DNA from: Bacillota bacterium
GTDB taxonomy: Bacteria > Bacillota > Clostridia > Tissierellales > Gottschalkiaceae
NCBI GenBank assembly: GCA_023420895.1
Contig: JAEZUY010000041.1
Span: 1 to 64,000, forward strand
Reading direction: 5' to 3'
DNA: 64,000 nucleotides
Made by a program: the position numbers and the translations under genes. Positions 35,219-43,933 of this stretch are shown one piece after another (positions within the stretch are counted from its first letter, which is position 1; every line of letters starts with the position of its first letter). The notes beneath the pieces are model-generated. The model was not told where the DNA came from and did not search any database. It saw nothing but the letters and a program-made list of their open reading frames with translations.

Positions 35219-35374
35219 TTAGTCGTTTCCTTCTGCTCCTCCACCCTCTTCTATTATTAGTTCTTCTAAGTCAAGCTCTATTAGAATAGCTTTTACTTTT
35301 GGTTTTAAGAACTTAGGCACCTGAGCATAAGTCCTAAGTCCTTTTATTATTAAAGATACATAAAGTTCTGCCAT
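35219..35374 (-). CDS. CD1375 family small phage protein
   Basis: 51 residues, MAELYVSLIIKGLRTYAQVP then KFLKPKVKAILIEL and a Gly-rich end. This matches the CD1375 family of small proteins found before the lysis genes of clostridial myophages; function unknown. The start ATG overlaps the stop of the preceding gene by one base (TAATG), and GAGGTG lies upstream. A hairpin terminator follows. Confidence 0.8.
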   Translation of the reverse strand: MAELYVSLIIKGLRTYAQVPKFLKPKVKAILIELDLEELIIEEGGGAEGND

Positions 35375-35715
35375 TATAGTTCACCTCCTAGCTGCGCTTC
35401 TATAAGCTCAGCTACAGCCAGCTGAGTATTAGTCACTTCTTCTTCTAATTTACATATTCTGCAAGCCATAGAAGTATCTTCTATAACCGCTTCTTCTCCT
35501 TCTTCCATCCATTCTTCAGAACCCATCATAAGCTTAAATTGAGGATCTATTAAGTCATAGATTTGAACATTGGGATTATCATCCAGATTTTTAGATAATA
35601 TCTCTGCATATTCTAGATGACATACAGCTTTAGTTCCATCCACGTTTTTTCTCCAATTGCTAGTATCATATCCCTTAGAGCTCCAATAAGCTACCGTTGC
35701 TATACAAAACTTCAT
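35374..35715 (-). CDS. Hypothetical phage tail-end protein
   Basis: 113 residues. N-terminal half starts MKFCIATVAYWSSKGYDTSNW and the C-terminal helix ends AVAELIEAQLGGEL, a pattern common in small proteins encoded after the fibre of clostridial phages. No signal peptide. Its ATG overlaps the stop of the LamG-like gene by four bases, so it is coupled to the tail tip genes and may help fibre assembly. No family assigned with certainty. Confidence 0.6.
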   Translation of the reverse strand: MKFCIATVAYWSSKGYDTSNWRKNVDGTKAVCHLEYAEILSKNLDDNPNVQIYDLIDPQFKLMMGSEEWMEEGEEAVIEDTSMACRICKLEEEVTNTQLAVAELIEAQLGGEL

Positions 35716-36215
35716 ATATCCATTACCTCCTCTATCTCCTCAGTTTGTAATTTTCTATCCCACACAGCCATATTATAAGCTGTAGTCTGTCCTACACCTA
35801 TCTTTATGTCTAAACTGTTAACTATGCTGTCTACATCTAGATCTGTCTCTATTGCATCTCCTTCCACTATTAAAACGGGTGTTTCTTTGGCATTTATTGT
35901 GCCGTTTAATCTTCCAGAAAACGTAACATTTCCTTCCGCTTTTATTAAAACAGTAAACGTATCTGTTTCTACTGGAATAGAGATTGTGCTGTAATCATCT
36001 ATTCCGTCTAAATGCAATCCTCTGTTAAATCCGGACTGTCCATTAAAAGCATAGTTATAATGCACAGCCTTTATATCTAAATTGTTTAATGCCGGTGTTT
36101 CTGTTCTGTGTCCGTCTGTATTACTCTGCAGCTTAAAATCTATAAACGCTATAAGGCTGTTATCGTTTAGAATTTCCGGCTCTATTATTCTATTGTTTAA
36201 TATTTTATACTTCAT
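35712..36215 (-). CDS. LamG/concanavalin-like tail tip protein
   Basis: 167 residues. NRGLHLDGIDDYSTISIPVETDTFTVLIKAEG and the ending AYNMAVWDRKLQTEEIEEVM are the two halves of a LamG-like (concanavalin A fold) jellyroll, though short. Such domains at phage tail tips bind carbohydrate, so it may be a receptor-binding component. It overlaps the fibre gene by 11 bp (start of this one in the end of the fibre gene) and the hypothetical gene after it by four bases. Confidence 0.65.
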   Translation of the reverse strand: MKYKILNNRIIEPEILNDNSLIAFIDFKLQSNTDGHRTETPALNNLDIKAVHYNYAFNGQSGFNRGLHLDGIDDYSTISIPVETDTFTVLIKAEGNVTFSGRLNGTINAKETPVLIVEGDAIETDLDVDSIVNSLDIKIGVGQTTAYNMAVWDRKLQTEEIEEVMDI

Positions 36216-37323
36216 TTATGTTTACTCCCTTGTGGATAACTAAAGTAGCTGTAAGTTCTGTTTCCGGAATTTCTACTGCATAGATCGCAACGCTTCCCAA
36301 GCTGGATTCTGTTACTCCTCTAATTTCTGCTTCCATTGCATTTTCTAAACAGGATAAAGAGAAGTTTACATCTACAGAGCTGTTTGCTGTAATTGCTGTG
36401 TTTTCTACATTTGCTTTATATAGTCCAGTATTTGTGTCTTCTGCCCAGTCCTTTATAGGTATAACCACATTTTCTACAATAGCAACTTGTTTGGCTAGTT
36501 CTGTATTTGCAGTGTTAACCGCTGTTTTATCCGCTTTTCCATTCCAGTTAATTCTTTCCGTATCTGTAATAAAACGTCTGTTTGCATCTGTTTCTATAAT
36601 GTTTGCCGGATGTGTAGCAGGATGGACATATTTATTAGCCTGTGCTTCTATATCTCTTAATTTGTTCTTTTCTTCCAGCGTGTAGTTCTGGTCTGTTAAA
36701 CTCTTCCCAGGAACACTGTCTACTTTATTATTCCATTTAGTTTTTTCTGCATCTGTTACAAATCTCTTATTTGCTGTTTCTACTATAATACTTGCTGGGT
36801 GCGTGCTTGGGTGCTGATAGTTTGTTGCGTTTTCTTCTATATCCCTTAACTTGTTCTTTTCTTCCAGCGTGTAGTTCTGGTCTGTTAAGCTCTTGCCTTC
36901 CACTTTGTCTACTTTTTTATTAAGCTCTTTACTGTTAACTAACTTTTCCCAAGCAGAATACCTAGTTAAATTAATTCTGCTCCTACTATAAATAGCCGCT
37001 TTAGCAAATATAAGCTGTAAACTGTTAATGCTTATTAATATAAAATCTTCTTCTATTCCCTCTGGCATGTTTGCATATCCCGCTGTACTGTAATTTACAG
37101 ATTTATATATTCCGTCTGTGAGACTATTTAAATCTGTAAATTGCGGAATTACTTCTGCCTTGTTAGGTGTCTGCCCTGCCATATTAGTATTTATATTTTC
37201 TAGACTGGTGTTATGTGCCTGCAGTTTAGTATCTATTTTAGAATAGTTAGTGTTAAACACATTTACATCATAATACTCTAGCAGTTCCGGCAGAGTTAAA
37301 TTTAAAAATTGAGTATATTCCAT
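36205..37323 (-). CDS. Tail fibre protein with tandem repeats
   Basis: 372 residues. N-terminal part binds the baseplate (YTQFLNLTLPELLEYYDVNVFN). Residues about 135-280 hold two copies of a roughly 64-residue repeat: (V)DKVEGKSLTDQNYTLEEKNK, then the THPASIIVETANKRF-type stretch; the second starts VDSVPGKSLTDQNYTLEEKN. These repeats, with HPxTHPAxxI motifs, are typical of trimeric phage fibre shafts. The C-terminal head (300-372) is unlike known domains to me. At DNA level the repeat unit keeps nearly identical 40 bp stretches (see repeat entry). Confidence 0.85.
   Translation of the reverse strand: MEYTQFLNLTLPELLEYYDVNVFNTNYSKIDTKLQAHNTSLENINTNMAGQTPNKAEVIPQFTDLNSLTDGIYKSVNYSTAGYANMPEGIEEDFILISINSLQLIFAKAAIYSRSRINLTRYSAWEKLVNSKELNKKVDKVEGKSLTDQNYTLEEKNKLRDIEENATNYQHPSTHPASIIVETANKRFVTDAEKTKWNNKVDSVPGKSLTDQNYTLEEKNKLRDIEAQANKYVHPATHPANIIETDANRRFITDTERINWNGKADKTAVNTANTELAKQVAIVENVVIPIKDWAEDTNTGLYKANVENTAITANSSVDVNFSLSCLENAMEAEIRGVTESSLGSVAIYAVEIPETELTATLVIHKGVNINEV
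36649..36896 (-). repeat. Direct repeat in the fibre gene
   Basis: Two copies of a near-identical stretch of about 45 bp around AGCGTGTAGTTCTGGTCTG (at about 36676-36700 and 36866-36890), 190 bp apart, matching the two protein repeats. Recombination between them would shorten or lengthen the fibre by one repeat unit. Confidence 0.7.
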
Positions 37324-38145
37324 CTATATACCCCCTTCTCTAATATCTTTGTGCGTATGAAGTCCAAGATCTGCGTGTGTTTTATGCGTTAGGTCTTTAT
37401 GCGTGCTGTATTTAATCTCTAAATCTAATTCCATATTGCAAGGCACTATATTTTCTAGTGCATTCTGTACAGCTTCCATTCTATGTTTACTGCCTACGTG
37501 CATCCTTATTTTAACTTTAAACAGCCTTGGTAAAATGCATAGAACAAAATTAGTAGCATTTACAAACGTATATAGAATTTCTCCCTCAGTATAATCTTCC
37601 GCAATTATAGGCGGTGTTTTGCTTCCCGTTATTTGATATATTAAATTAGGGTCTTTTTCTATATCTATATACATGTCTAATGTTAATGGTCTGCTTGTTA
37701 GGTTGTCTACTTGCTTGTAAATAGCACCCTCTTCAAGCTGTCCATTTTTTTCCAGTTCTCTATACTGCTTTCTAGTAACTGTCTTTTCATCTTTTTTTAT
37801 CTCTATTATCTTAGAGCTTGTTAGACTTAACAGCAGTTTAATTAAGTGTTCTTCTGTAAATCTGTTTCTGCTTAACATTTTTGCTTTTATTGCATATATT
37901 CTATCTTCTAGCACTACCGTAGGATCTGTTACAATTCCGTACTGCTCCTCCAGTTTTTTTACAGTTTCCATGTCCGCCGTTTCTAGAAATAGATTGTTAT
38001 AAATTTTATTGTAAAGACTGTTCATTTTAGCAATTTCTTTATTCTGCACTTCTGCTACAGCTTTAAACATTCTAAGCTTTCTTAAATTATCTGGCTGCCA
38101 TTTTTCTACTTGCGGTTTTCTTTTGTTAAAAATTACTCTATCCAT
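37324..38145 (-). CDS. Baseplate protein, DUF2313/YmfQ-like
   Basis: 273 residues. It falls directly after baseplate J in gene order and its length and pattern (RKLRMFKAVAEVQNKEIAKM, TVVLEDRIYAIKAKMLSRNRFTEEHLIKLL) fit DUF2313 (YmfQ/gp48-like) proteins that link baseplate wedge to fibre. The C-terminus carries a His-rich repeat (THKDLTHKTHADLGLHTHKDI) of the sort found in these proteins. ATG at 38145 overlaps the baseplate J gene by 13 bp. Confidence 0.75.
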   Translation of the reverse strand: MDRVIFNKRKPQVEKWQPDNLRKLRMFKAVAEVQNKEIAKMNSLYNKIYNNLFLETADMETVKKLEEQYGIVTDPTVVLEDRIYAIKAKMLSRNRFTEEHLIKLLLSLTSSKIIEIKKDEKTVTRKQYRELEKNGQLEEGAIYKQVDNLTSRPLTLDMYIDIEKDPNLIYQITGSKTPPIIAEDYTEGEILYTFVNATNFVLCILPRLFKVKIRMHVGSKHRMEAVQNALENIVPCNMELDLEIKYSTHKDLTHKTHADLGLHTHKDIREGGI

Positions 38146-39200
38146 GCTGTTTCTCCCAATTTTGGAACTTGCTCTATGCCTATTTCTATGTTCTCTGTTC
38201 TATTATTTATACTTAAATCTGTTACGTCCTCAACTCCATCTACCGCAAGGATTGTGGATAATATTTTGGAATATCTAACTATTAGCTTATTACTGTCTTC
38301 CCATTCTTCTCTTAAGGAATATATATAGTAGTTAAGTGCACTGTCTATGCTTTCTTTTAATTCTGCAAGTGTCTTATTTGCCTTAATAGATACCTTTGCA
38401 CTTATTAATATTTCTGTTTCTCCCGGTGTGTTTATTGTAACTCTGTGCCCTATAGGAGCCATGCCCTCTCCTTCTCCGGTTCTCTCTACTGGGTCTATTC
38501 TTTGCTGCAGTTCTTCTATAAATAGAGGACTGGCTACATTTAAACTCCCATCCAAAATAGTTACTCCCACTGTTCCCGCTCCGCTAGGTGTTCTTTTAAC
38601 CTTTACTGCTCTAACTCCTGGAAGAGATTTCATCAGTCTCTTATAATCTGCAATATTTCCAGCAAAGCTAACAGTATTAAAGCTGTCTATAACTCTTCTT
38701 CTGTATTCTTCTATAGTTTCTCTGTCTCTTGCTGGTCTTATAGTTTCTACAATCCTTGCCGTTGTAAGCCCTTCTATTGTGTTTGGAGGGATTAATGTTC
38801 CTTCACTTATGTTTCCAACTGCACCAAATTCTTCCGCCTGTATTTCATATCTGTTCTCTTCATCCAGTTTTCTAACAACCCTATAATTCTGCTCATTCTC
38901 TTCACACTTAAAACTAAGATTTGCTGGAATGTCCGCATCCATTTCCGCTTTCAAAAGGGCTTGGGTAGCATTTATTATATATATTCCGTACATCTCTCCA
39001 GTCTTTAAAAGTGCATCTGTGCTCATCGTTCGCAAGAACATATCAGATTTTAATGAATCCAGCTGAAAATAAAGATACTCTAACTCTCTTGCTACTGGTG
39101 CAAGTGTACAATACGGCAAACTGCCCTCTCTTCTATCTCTTTCGCTTGTAAAGTTTTTTAACATTCTGTCTTTTATACTTTGGAATCTAGCTTGCTCCAT
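38133..39200 (-). CDS. Baseplate J-like protein
   Basis: About 355 residues of the baseplate_J/XkdT family: N-terminal YCTLAPVARELEYLYFQLDSLKSDMF, central TPSGAGTVGVTILDG and a C-terminal region of repeated beta strands ending in VEDVTDLSIN. It forms the baseplate wedge of contractile tails. Start: ATG at 39200 lies seven bases after GGAGG; the in-frame ATG at 39236 has no such site. Overlaps the DUF2634 gene by 14 bp. Confidence 0.9.
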   Translation of the reverse strand: MEQARFQSIKDRMLKNFTSERDRREGSLPYCTLAPVARELEYLYFQLDSLKSDMFLRTMSTDALLKTGEMYGIYIINATQALLKAEMDADIPANLSFKCEENEQNYRVVRKLDEENRYEIQAEEFGAVGNISEGTLIPPNTIEGLTTARIVETIRPARDRETIEEYRRRVIDSFNTVSFAGNIADYKRLMKSLPGVRAVKVKRTPSGAGTVGVTILDGSLNVASPLFIEELQQRIDPVERTGEGEGMAPIGHRVTINTPGETEILISAKVSIKANKTLAELKESIDSALNYYIYSLREEWEDSNKLIVRYSKILSTILAVDGVEDVTDLSINNRTENIEIGIEQVPKLGETAWIE

Positions 39201-39591
39201 TAACTTCCCTCCCCACCACAAAAGTTCCGTAAACACTTGTTAGCTCATAAATCAAAATCAACTCTCCTGGTTCTATTTCTATAGCTAATCTGTCTTTTAT
39301 TCCGGTCACTTCTTCATATTTTTTAAGCATGTTTTCTACTCTAAAGTCTATTTTAGCCACTATAAAGGTTGGTGGCTGTCCTAATAGATCTCTAGTTTTT
39401 ATTCCGTAGTTCCAACTAAAAATGGAATACTCAAATTTTTCTGTTTCTAATTCCAGCTGTAAACGTTGTAGCAGTGCTTCTTTCTCATCTATAATTTTTT
39501 CTGTAACATCTCCATCTTTAATCTGCCATGTTCTATTTTCTTTTTTTAGTTTGCTTTTAACTCCATACGGATTGCGTGTTTCCGGTAGCAT
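39187..39591 (-). CDS. DUF2634 baseplate protein (XkdS-like)
   Basis: 134 residues. LLQRLQLELETEKFEYSIFSWNYGIKTRDLLGQP and DRLAIEIEPGELILIYELTSVYG match DUF2634, the XkdS/gp25-like wedge protein of PBSX-type tails, which nucleates the sheath at the baseplate. Position just before baseplate J confirms it. Its stop overlaps the baseplate J start. Confidence 0.85.
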   Translation of the reverse strand: MLPETRNPYGVKSKLKKENRTWQIKDGDVTEKIIDEKEALLQRLQLELETEKFEYSIFSWNYGIKTRDLLGQPPTFIVAKIDFRVENMLKKYEEVTGIKDRLAIEIEPGELILIYELTSVYGTFVVGREVNGAS

Positions 39592-39888
39592 TTAACCACC
39601 TCTCTTTTTATATAAAAAATAGAATCTTTGTCCACCACTATCTCTTAAGAACGTATAAGTGGCGCCTTCTTCATATTCATATTTCTTTATGCTTCCTTCA
39701 GCGTGAATATGAGGTAAAAAAATAGGATCCGGCAAGACAATAAAAGCCGAATTCACACTAAAATCTAATTTTTTATCTGTTTTACAAACAAATCTGTTAT
39801 TAATATAAACAAATTCTCTTATTTCTGTAAGTTTTAAAGAGTTTATTACTCCTAAAACAGCTTCTTTTATTATATCTAATGTAGTCAT
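39592..39888 (-). CDS. DUF2577 baseplate protein (XkdR-like)
   Basis: 98 residues of the DUF2577 type: a mostly beta structure ending in FYFLYKKRGG. Usual gene order XkdQ-XkdR-XkdS is kept, placing it between the hub protein and DUF2634. Role in baseplate assembly is inferred from position. The next gene starts one base away. Confidence 0.7.
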   Translation of the reverse strand: MTTLDIIKEAVLGVINSLKLTEIREFVYINNRFVCKTDKKLDFSVNSAFIVLPDPIFLPHIHAEGSIKKYEYEEGATYTFLRDSGGQRFYFLYKKRGG

Positions 39889-39890
39889 TT

Positions 39891-41840
39891 TTATACTATT
39901 CTCCTCACAACGCTGTAGTTGCCTAATGTAGCTTCCCTTATATAGTCTCCTGTCTGCGGACTATGTATATATTTTCCATCTCCTATATACATTCCAACGT
40001 GATAAGTTGCACCTCTTGTTCCCCAAAAGACAAGATCTCCAGGTTCTAGCGTCTGTCCTGTAACGTCTATACCAGCGTATTCCTGGCTTGTTGTAACTCT
40101 GGGTATAGAAATTCCACATTCCGCGTATACATATTGAACAAATCCTGAACAATCGAATCCGTTAGGAGTGGTTCCGCCCCAAACGTAATAAATTCCTTTA
40201 TACTTAAAAGCCGTTTGTACTAACTGTTGCTGTATCCCGCTCGCTTGCATTCTAGGCTGTTCTTGTGCGCTAAATTCTTCATAAAATCTTTTTGCAGAAT
40301 TGTATCTATTAAGCATTCCGTCCCAGTTAGAGTTTTTATCATCAGAGCGTATGTAATAGTCATGTAGCTGGTCGGTGGCATATTTATGATCCTTGTCTAT
40401 ATTTTTATATCCTTCTATCCCTACGGGTGGCACTCCGCCGGTTCCGCTCTCAAATTCCCAGATAAAATATTCTAGCTGTGTATAAACGTCTGCCAAGTCT
40501 TTTCCGTTTTGCGCCGCCCAATTTTCTATAGCAGTCCTTCTGCTTCCTGTCCACTGTATAAGTCCATATCCTCTAGTGCCGTAAGCCTTTGGCACTGCTT
40601 CTACTAGCGTTGGGTTGAATCCGCATTCTTGTTGGATATTTCCCATAACTCCCGCCGTTGCAGCCTGGCTATAACCATGCTGTCTAAAGTAGTTCCAAAC
40701 CTTAACTTGGATGCTGTCTCCTGGAACTCCGCCCGCCATGCTAGTTTCTCCAATTGTTTCTGTACTTCCCACTTCTTCCGTTGCTTCTAGCTCTGGTTCT
40801 TTCCAAACAAATGTTCCAGATAGATCCACTGCCGGTAAGAAGTCCTGGTTTAATAGCTCCAAGTCCATTAAATGGGAGCCATCTCTAAACTTATGGACTA
40901 CGGTATCTACCATCATATATGTTATTAGATCTAGATCTCCTAAAGCGGGCATATATATTTGCAGTAATGTGCCTGGTCTAACTCCAATATGTCCATACAC
41001 ACCTGTTAACTTTAACGTTCTTTGCTTTCTATTTACTCTATTCAGCACTTCTTTTACTTTTGTGTTTAAATCTATTGAAGTGTTGTCTTTTGCTGTGTAC
41101 TGCAGTATCCCCCAATTTTTAGAGGTGTCTCTTCCTGTGCCCTTTGCATCTTCTACAATTTCTCCACTTTCCGTTACTATCTTAATCCTGTTATACACTC
41201 CAGAATCTATGGAGGATTGATACTCATAACCTTCCATAAATTCTCTTGTTATTACATAATCGTCCAATTTTAAATCTTCTAGTGCTTTAAGGTATATCTT
41301 TCCGCCTATGTCCATTAAAATATACATTTTATCTTCTGCTATTCTGGTTTCTGTTTCTGCGTTGGATAGCATTTCTAAATATTCTGCATTTTCTTCTATT
41401 TTATCTGCTAGTATATGTTCTGTCTCCGCTATCTCTCCGCTTATAAGATTTCTTTCTTCTATTATGTCTTTTAAAAGCTGCGAATAGGTTTTACCGCCTT
41501 CTATTTTATAAGTATCTTTATTTTTAAGGTATCTTAACTGGTCGTATGCAGTTGTTAATATCGTTTTGTTTCTAGTATGTCCTTTTTCAAATACATATCC
41601 TACAAAAAACGGCTTGTTTCTGTTTACAGGATTCTTGTTAATCTGTTCCAAATACAATACAACCTGGTCACCTTCGTGAAAGTTTATAATACTGTCTTTT
41701 AACACGCTAAATTCCATTGTTCCAATTGGATTATCTCTGCTTAACCTTACTTCTATTCCGTCTTTTATGTTTGGGATCATTGGTTCTTGCCCTTTTTTAA
41801 ATAACTGCAGTTCTATATATCTGTTTGTTTGTTTAGCCAT
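39891..41840 (-). CDS. Baseplate hub (XkdQ-like) with tail lysozyme and NlpC/P60 domains
   Basis: 649 residues. Residues 1-345 are the XkdQ/gp27-like hub (GTMEFSVLKDSIINFHEGD, QLRYLKNKDTYKIEGG). Residues 375-520 match phage tail lysozyme, with glutamate E405 in GNIQQECGFNP. Residues 540-649 are NlpC/P60 with C564 (FDCSGFV), H614 (YHVGMYIG) and H626 (YIHSP). The tip cuts peptidoglycan during injection. A second hub paralog (41852-43933) lies directly upstream with a different enzyme cassette, so this prophage has two hub genes. The N-terminal halves of the two are about half identical. Confidence 0.88.
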   Translation of the reverse strand: MAKQTNRYIELQLFKKGQEPMIPNIKDGIEVRLSRDNPIGTMEFSVLKDSIINFHEGDQVVLYLEQINKNPVNRNKPFFVGYVFEKGHTRNKTILTTAYDQLRYLKNKDTYKIEGGKTYSQLLKDIIEERNLISGEIAETEHILADKIEENAEYLEMLSNAETETRIAEDKMYILMDIGGKIYLKALEDLKLDDYVITREFMEGYEYQSSIDSGVYNRIKIVTESGEIVEDAKGTGRDTSKNWGILQYTAKDNTSIDLNTKVKEVLNRVNRKQRTLKLTGVYGHIGVRPGTLLQIYMPALGDLDLITYMMVDTVVHKFRDGSHLMDLELLNQDFLPAVDLSGTFVWKEPELEATEEVGSTETIGETSMAGGVPGDSIQVKVWNYFRQHGYSQAATAGVMGNIQQECGFNPTLVEAVPKAYGTRGYGLIQWTGSRRTAIENWAAQNGKDLADVYTQLEYFIWEFESGTGGVPPVGIEGYKNIDKDHKYATDQLHDYYIRSDDKNSNWDGMLNRYNSAKRFYEEFSAQEQPRMQASGIQQQLVQTAFKYKGIYYVWGGTTPNGFDCSGFVQYVYAECGISIPRVTTSQEYAGIDVTGQTLEPGDLVFWGTRGATYHVGMYIGDGKYIHSPQTGDYIREATLGNYSVVRRIV

Positions 41841-41851
41841 ATATATTACTC

Positions 41852-43933
41852 CTAAGTATCCGATAAATATCTTACTATTTGGTCTGTTCTAAATGCCATT
41901 GTCCCCCATGGTCTAACGTGTCTCCTGAATGCAATCTTACTTCCACAACAGCCGCCAGATTCCACAAGCCAACCGGGAGCAGCATGCATCATAACGTGTC
42001 CATTAGCTCCGCCCGCGTAACCATTAAAATAGATATCTCCTATTTTAAGCTCATCTTTGCTTATTATTCTAAAAGTATTAATATTATTATGATTCAAAAA
42101 CTGGGGTACTGTATACCCTCCTATATCTATTCCTATAGTGTTGTAATAAACATGTCTAACAAAAAAACTGCAATCAGAGTTCTTTAATTGTTCTGGAGGT
42201 GTATTTATGCTTTCATAAGGCGGACTTTGATAAGGAATTCCTAAATATCTAGTAGCTTCTAGAATAAGTTTCTTTCTTCTTATATCTGGCTCCGCAGCTA
42301 CTGCATCTCTTACTTCTTGCGGAACAGCGTCTGTGTAGAAATTAGGATATCTGCTCATATCTATTTCTCCTATATCTCCAATATCTCCAGCTCCATCTGT
42401 AACAGTTACAACAGATTCTGGCTCAAATATGCTTCCAAAGTTAGCGCCTATTTCATCTATAAAGCTTTGAACCATATTGCCCCAGTTTGCGTTTTGCGGG
42501 TTATCATACACTGGCGCATATATTCCGCCAAGATCGTCAAGTGTTAGAGTTGCTTTAGTTTTGCCTGTTTCGGATATGGCTTGTTCTGTCAAATTCTTAA
42601 CTGTTCGGGCTGTAGATTCTATCCCTTCTTTTAAAGTTCCAAAAGTCATCCATCCGTTGCTTCCCCTCAGCCCCCCTGGGTTATTGTGATTTCTAAATAA
42701 ATTAGATGTACCTCGTCCTGTTTCCATCATCATTATTGCTGTAAGCAGCACAGGATTTATTCCGTTTTTTTCTGCCGCTTCTACAATGTCGCTTGTCGTA
42801 CCTTTAAACGGCGTCTTATCCACATATTCTTGTAATAGAGAAAAGCCATATTTAAACGCATACGTAACATTAGTTGTTCCACCTCCACCAGCGCTTTTAA
42901 CTGGCTTAGGGTCTTTCCAAACAAACGTTCCGGATAGATCCACTGCCGGCATAAAGTCTTCATTAAGAAGCTCTAAATCTGTAAAATGGTATCCGTCTCC
43001 CAGTTTGTGCACAGCTCTAGTTATTAACATATAAGATACTAGGTTTATGTCTCCCAAACCCGGCATGTTTACTGGTACCAGATTCCCGGCTCTATATTCT
43101 GTGTTGCCCTTTAGTCCTTTCAAGCTAAGTGTTCTCTGTTTTTTCTTAACTCTTTTTAATACTCCATCCACTACGCTGTCTATGTTGGGGGTCTGGTTGT
43201 CTTTTGCCGTATACTGCAATATTCCCCACTTCTCTATAAGATCTGTATCTTCTGCAACGCTTTCTTGTCCTTCTGGCCTTATAATTCTTATTCTGTTATA
43301 AACACCGTCATCAATACTTGTGGTGTAGTCGTAATCTTGCATTTTGTTATATTCTATTATTTCATCTAACTTGTTTAAGCTGTTTATATTTTTAAGACAT
43401 ATCTTCCCAGCCCTGTCATATAGGATATACATCTGCTCACTGCTTATCGTAGTTGCATCGCTCGCTTCCATAAGCATTTCTAAATATTCTTTGTTTTCAT
43501 GTATTTTGGGCGGGATTTCCTGTTCTGTTTCGTCAATTTCTCCGCCTATCAAATTTCTCTCTTCTATTATGTCTTTTAGAAGCTGCGAATAGGTTTTACC
43601 GCCTTCTATTTTATAAGTATCTTTATTTTTAAGGTATCTTAACTGGTCATAACACAATACTTTTATTTGTTTAGTGCTGTTATGTGTTTTAGTAAAGACA
43701 TATCCAACAAAAAAGGGCTCATCTTCTAACCCTTTTTTATTAGCGCCTAAATAGAGCCTAACACAGTCCCCTTCATGAAAATCGATAACTCCGTCTTTTA
43801 AAACGCTAAACTCCATTGTTCCAACTACGTTTTTATAATCCCATCTTACTTCTATCCCGTCTTTTACATTTGGAACATATATATTTTCTAAATCTTGTAT
43901 CTGTATTTCTATTTCTCTATCTGTTAGTCTCAT
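41852..43933 (-). CDS. Second baseplate hub (XkdQ-like) with glucosaminidase and NlpC/P60-like domains
   Basis: 693 residues. Residues 1-345 are the hub domain, paralogous to the gene after it. Residues 355-500 are a glucosaminidase domain with the catalytic-type E404 in MMMETGRGTSN and the NPGGLRG substrate motif. Residues 550-693 are NlpC/P60-like with C588 (NSDCSFFV) and H646 (NGHVMMH). Linker segments are Gly/Asp-rich. It precedes the other hub by 11 bp. Its C-terminal domains differ from those of its paralog. The RNA start lies four bases inside the LysM gene. Confidence 0.88.
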   Translation of the reverse strand: MRLTDREIEIQIQDLENIYVPNVKDGIEVRWDYKNVVGTMEFSVLKDGVIDFHEGDCVRLYLGANKKGLEDEPFFVGYVFTKTHNSTKQIKVLCYDQLRYLKNKDTYKIEGGKTYSQLLKDIIEERNLIGGEIDETEQEIPPKIHENKEYLEMLMEASDATTISSEQMYILYDRAGKICLKNINSLNKLDEIIEYNKMQDYDYTTSIDDGVYNRIRIIRPEGQESVAEDTDLIEKWGILQYTAKDNQTPNIDSVVDGVLKRVKKKQRTLSLKGLKGNTEYRAGNLVPVNMPGLGDINLVSYMLITRAVHKLGDGYHFTDLELLNEDFMPAVDLSGTFVWKDPKPVKSAGGGGTTNVTYAFKYGFSLLQEYVDKTPFKGTTSDIVEAAEKNGINPVLLTAIMMMETGRGTSNLFRNHNNPGGLRGSNGWMTFGTLKEGIESTARTVKNLTEQAISETGKTKATLTLDDLGGIYAPVYDNPQNANWGNMVQSFIDEIGANFGSIFEPESVVTVTDGAGDIGDIGEIDMSRYPNFYTDAVPQEVRDAVAAEPDIRRKKLILEATRYLGIPYQSPPYESINTPPEQLKNSDCSFFVRHVYYNTIGIDIGGYTVPQFLNHNNINTFRIISKDELKIGDIYFNGYAGGANGHVMMHAAPGWLVESGGCCGSKIAFRRHVRPWGTMAFRTDQIVRYLSDT

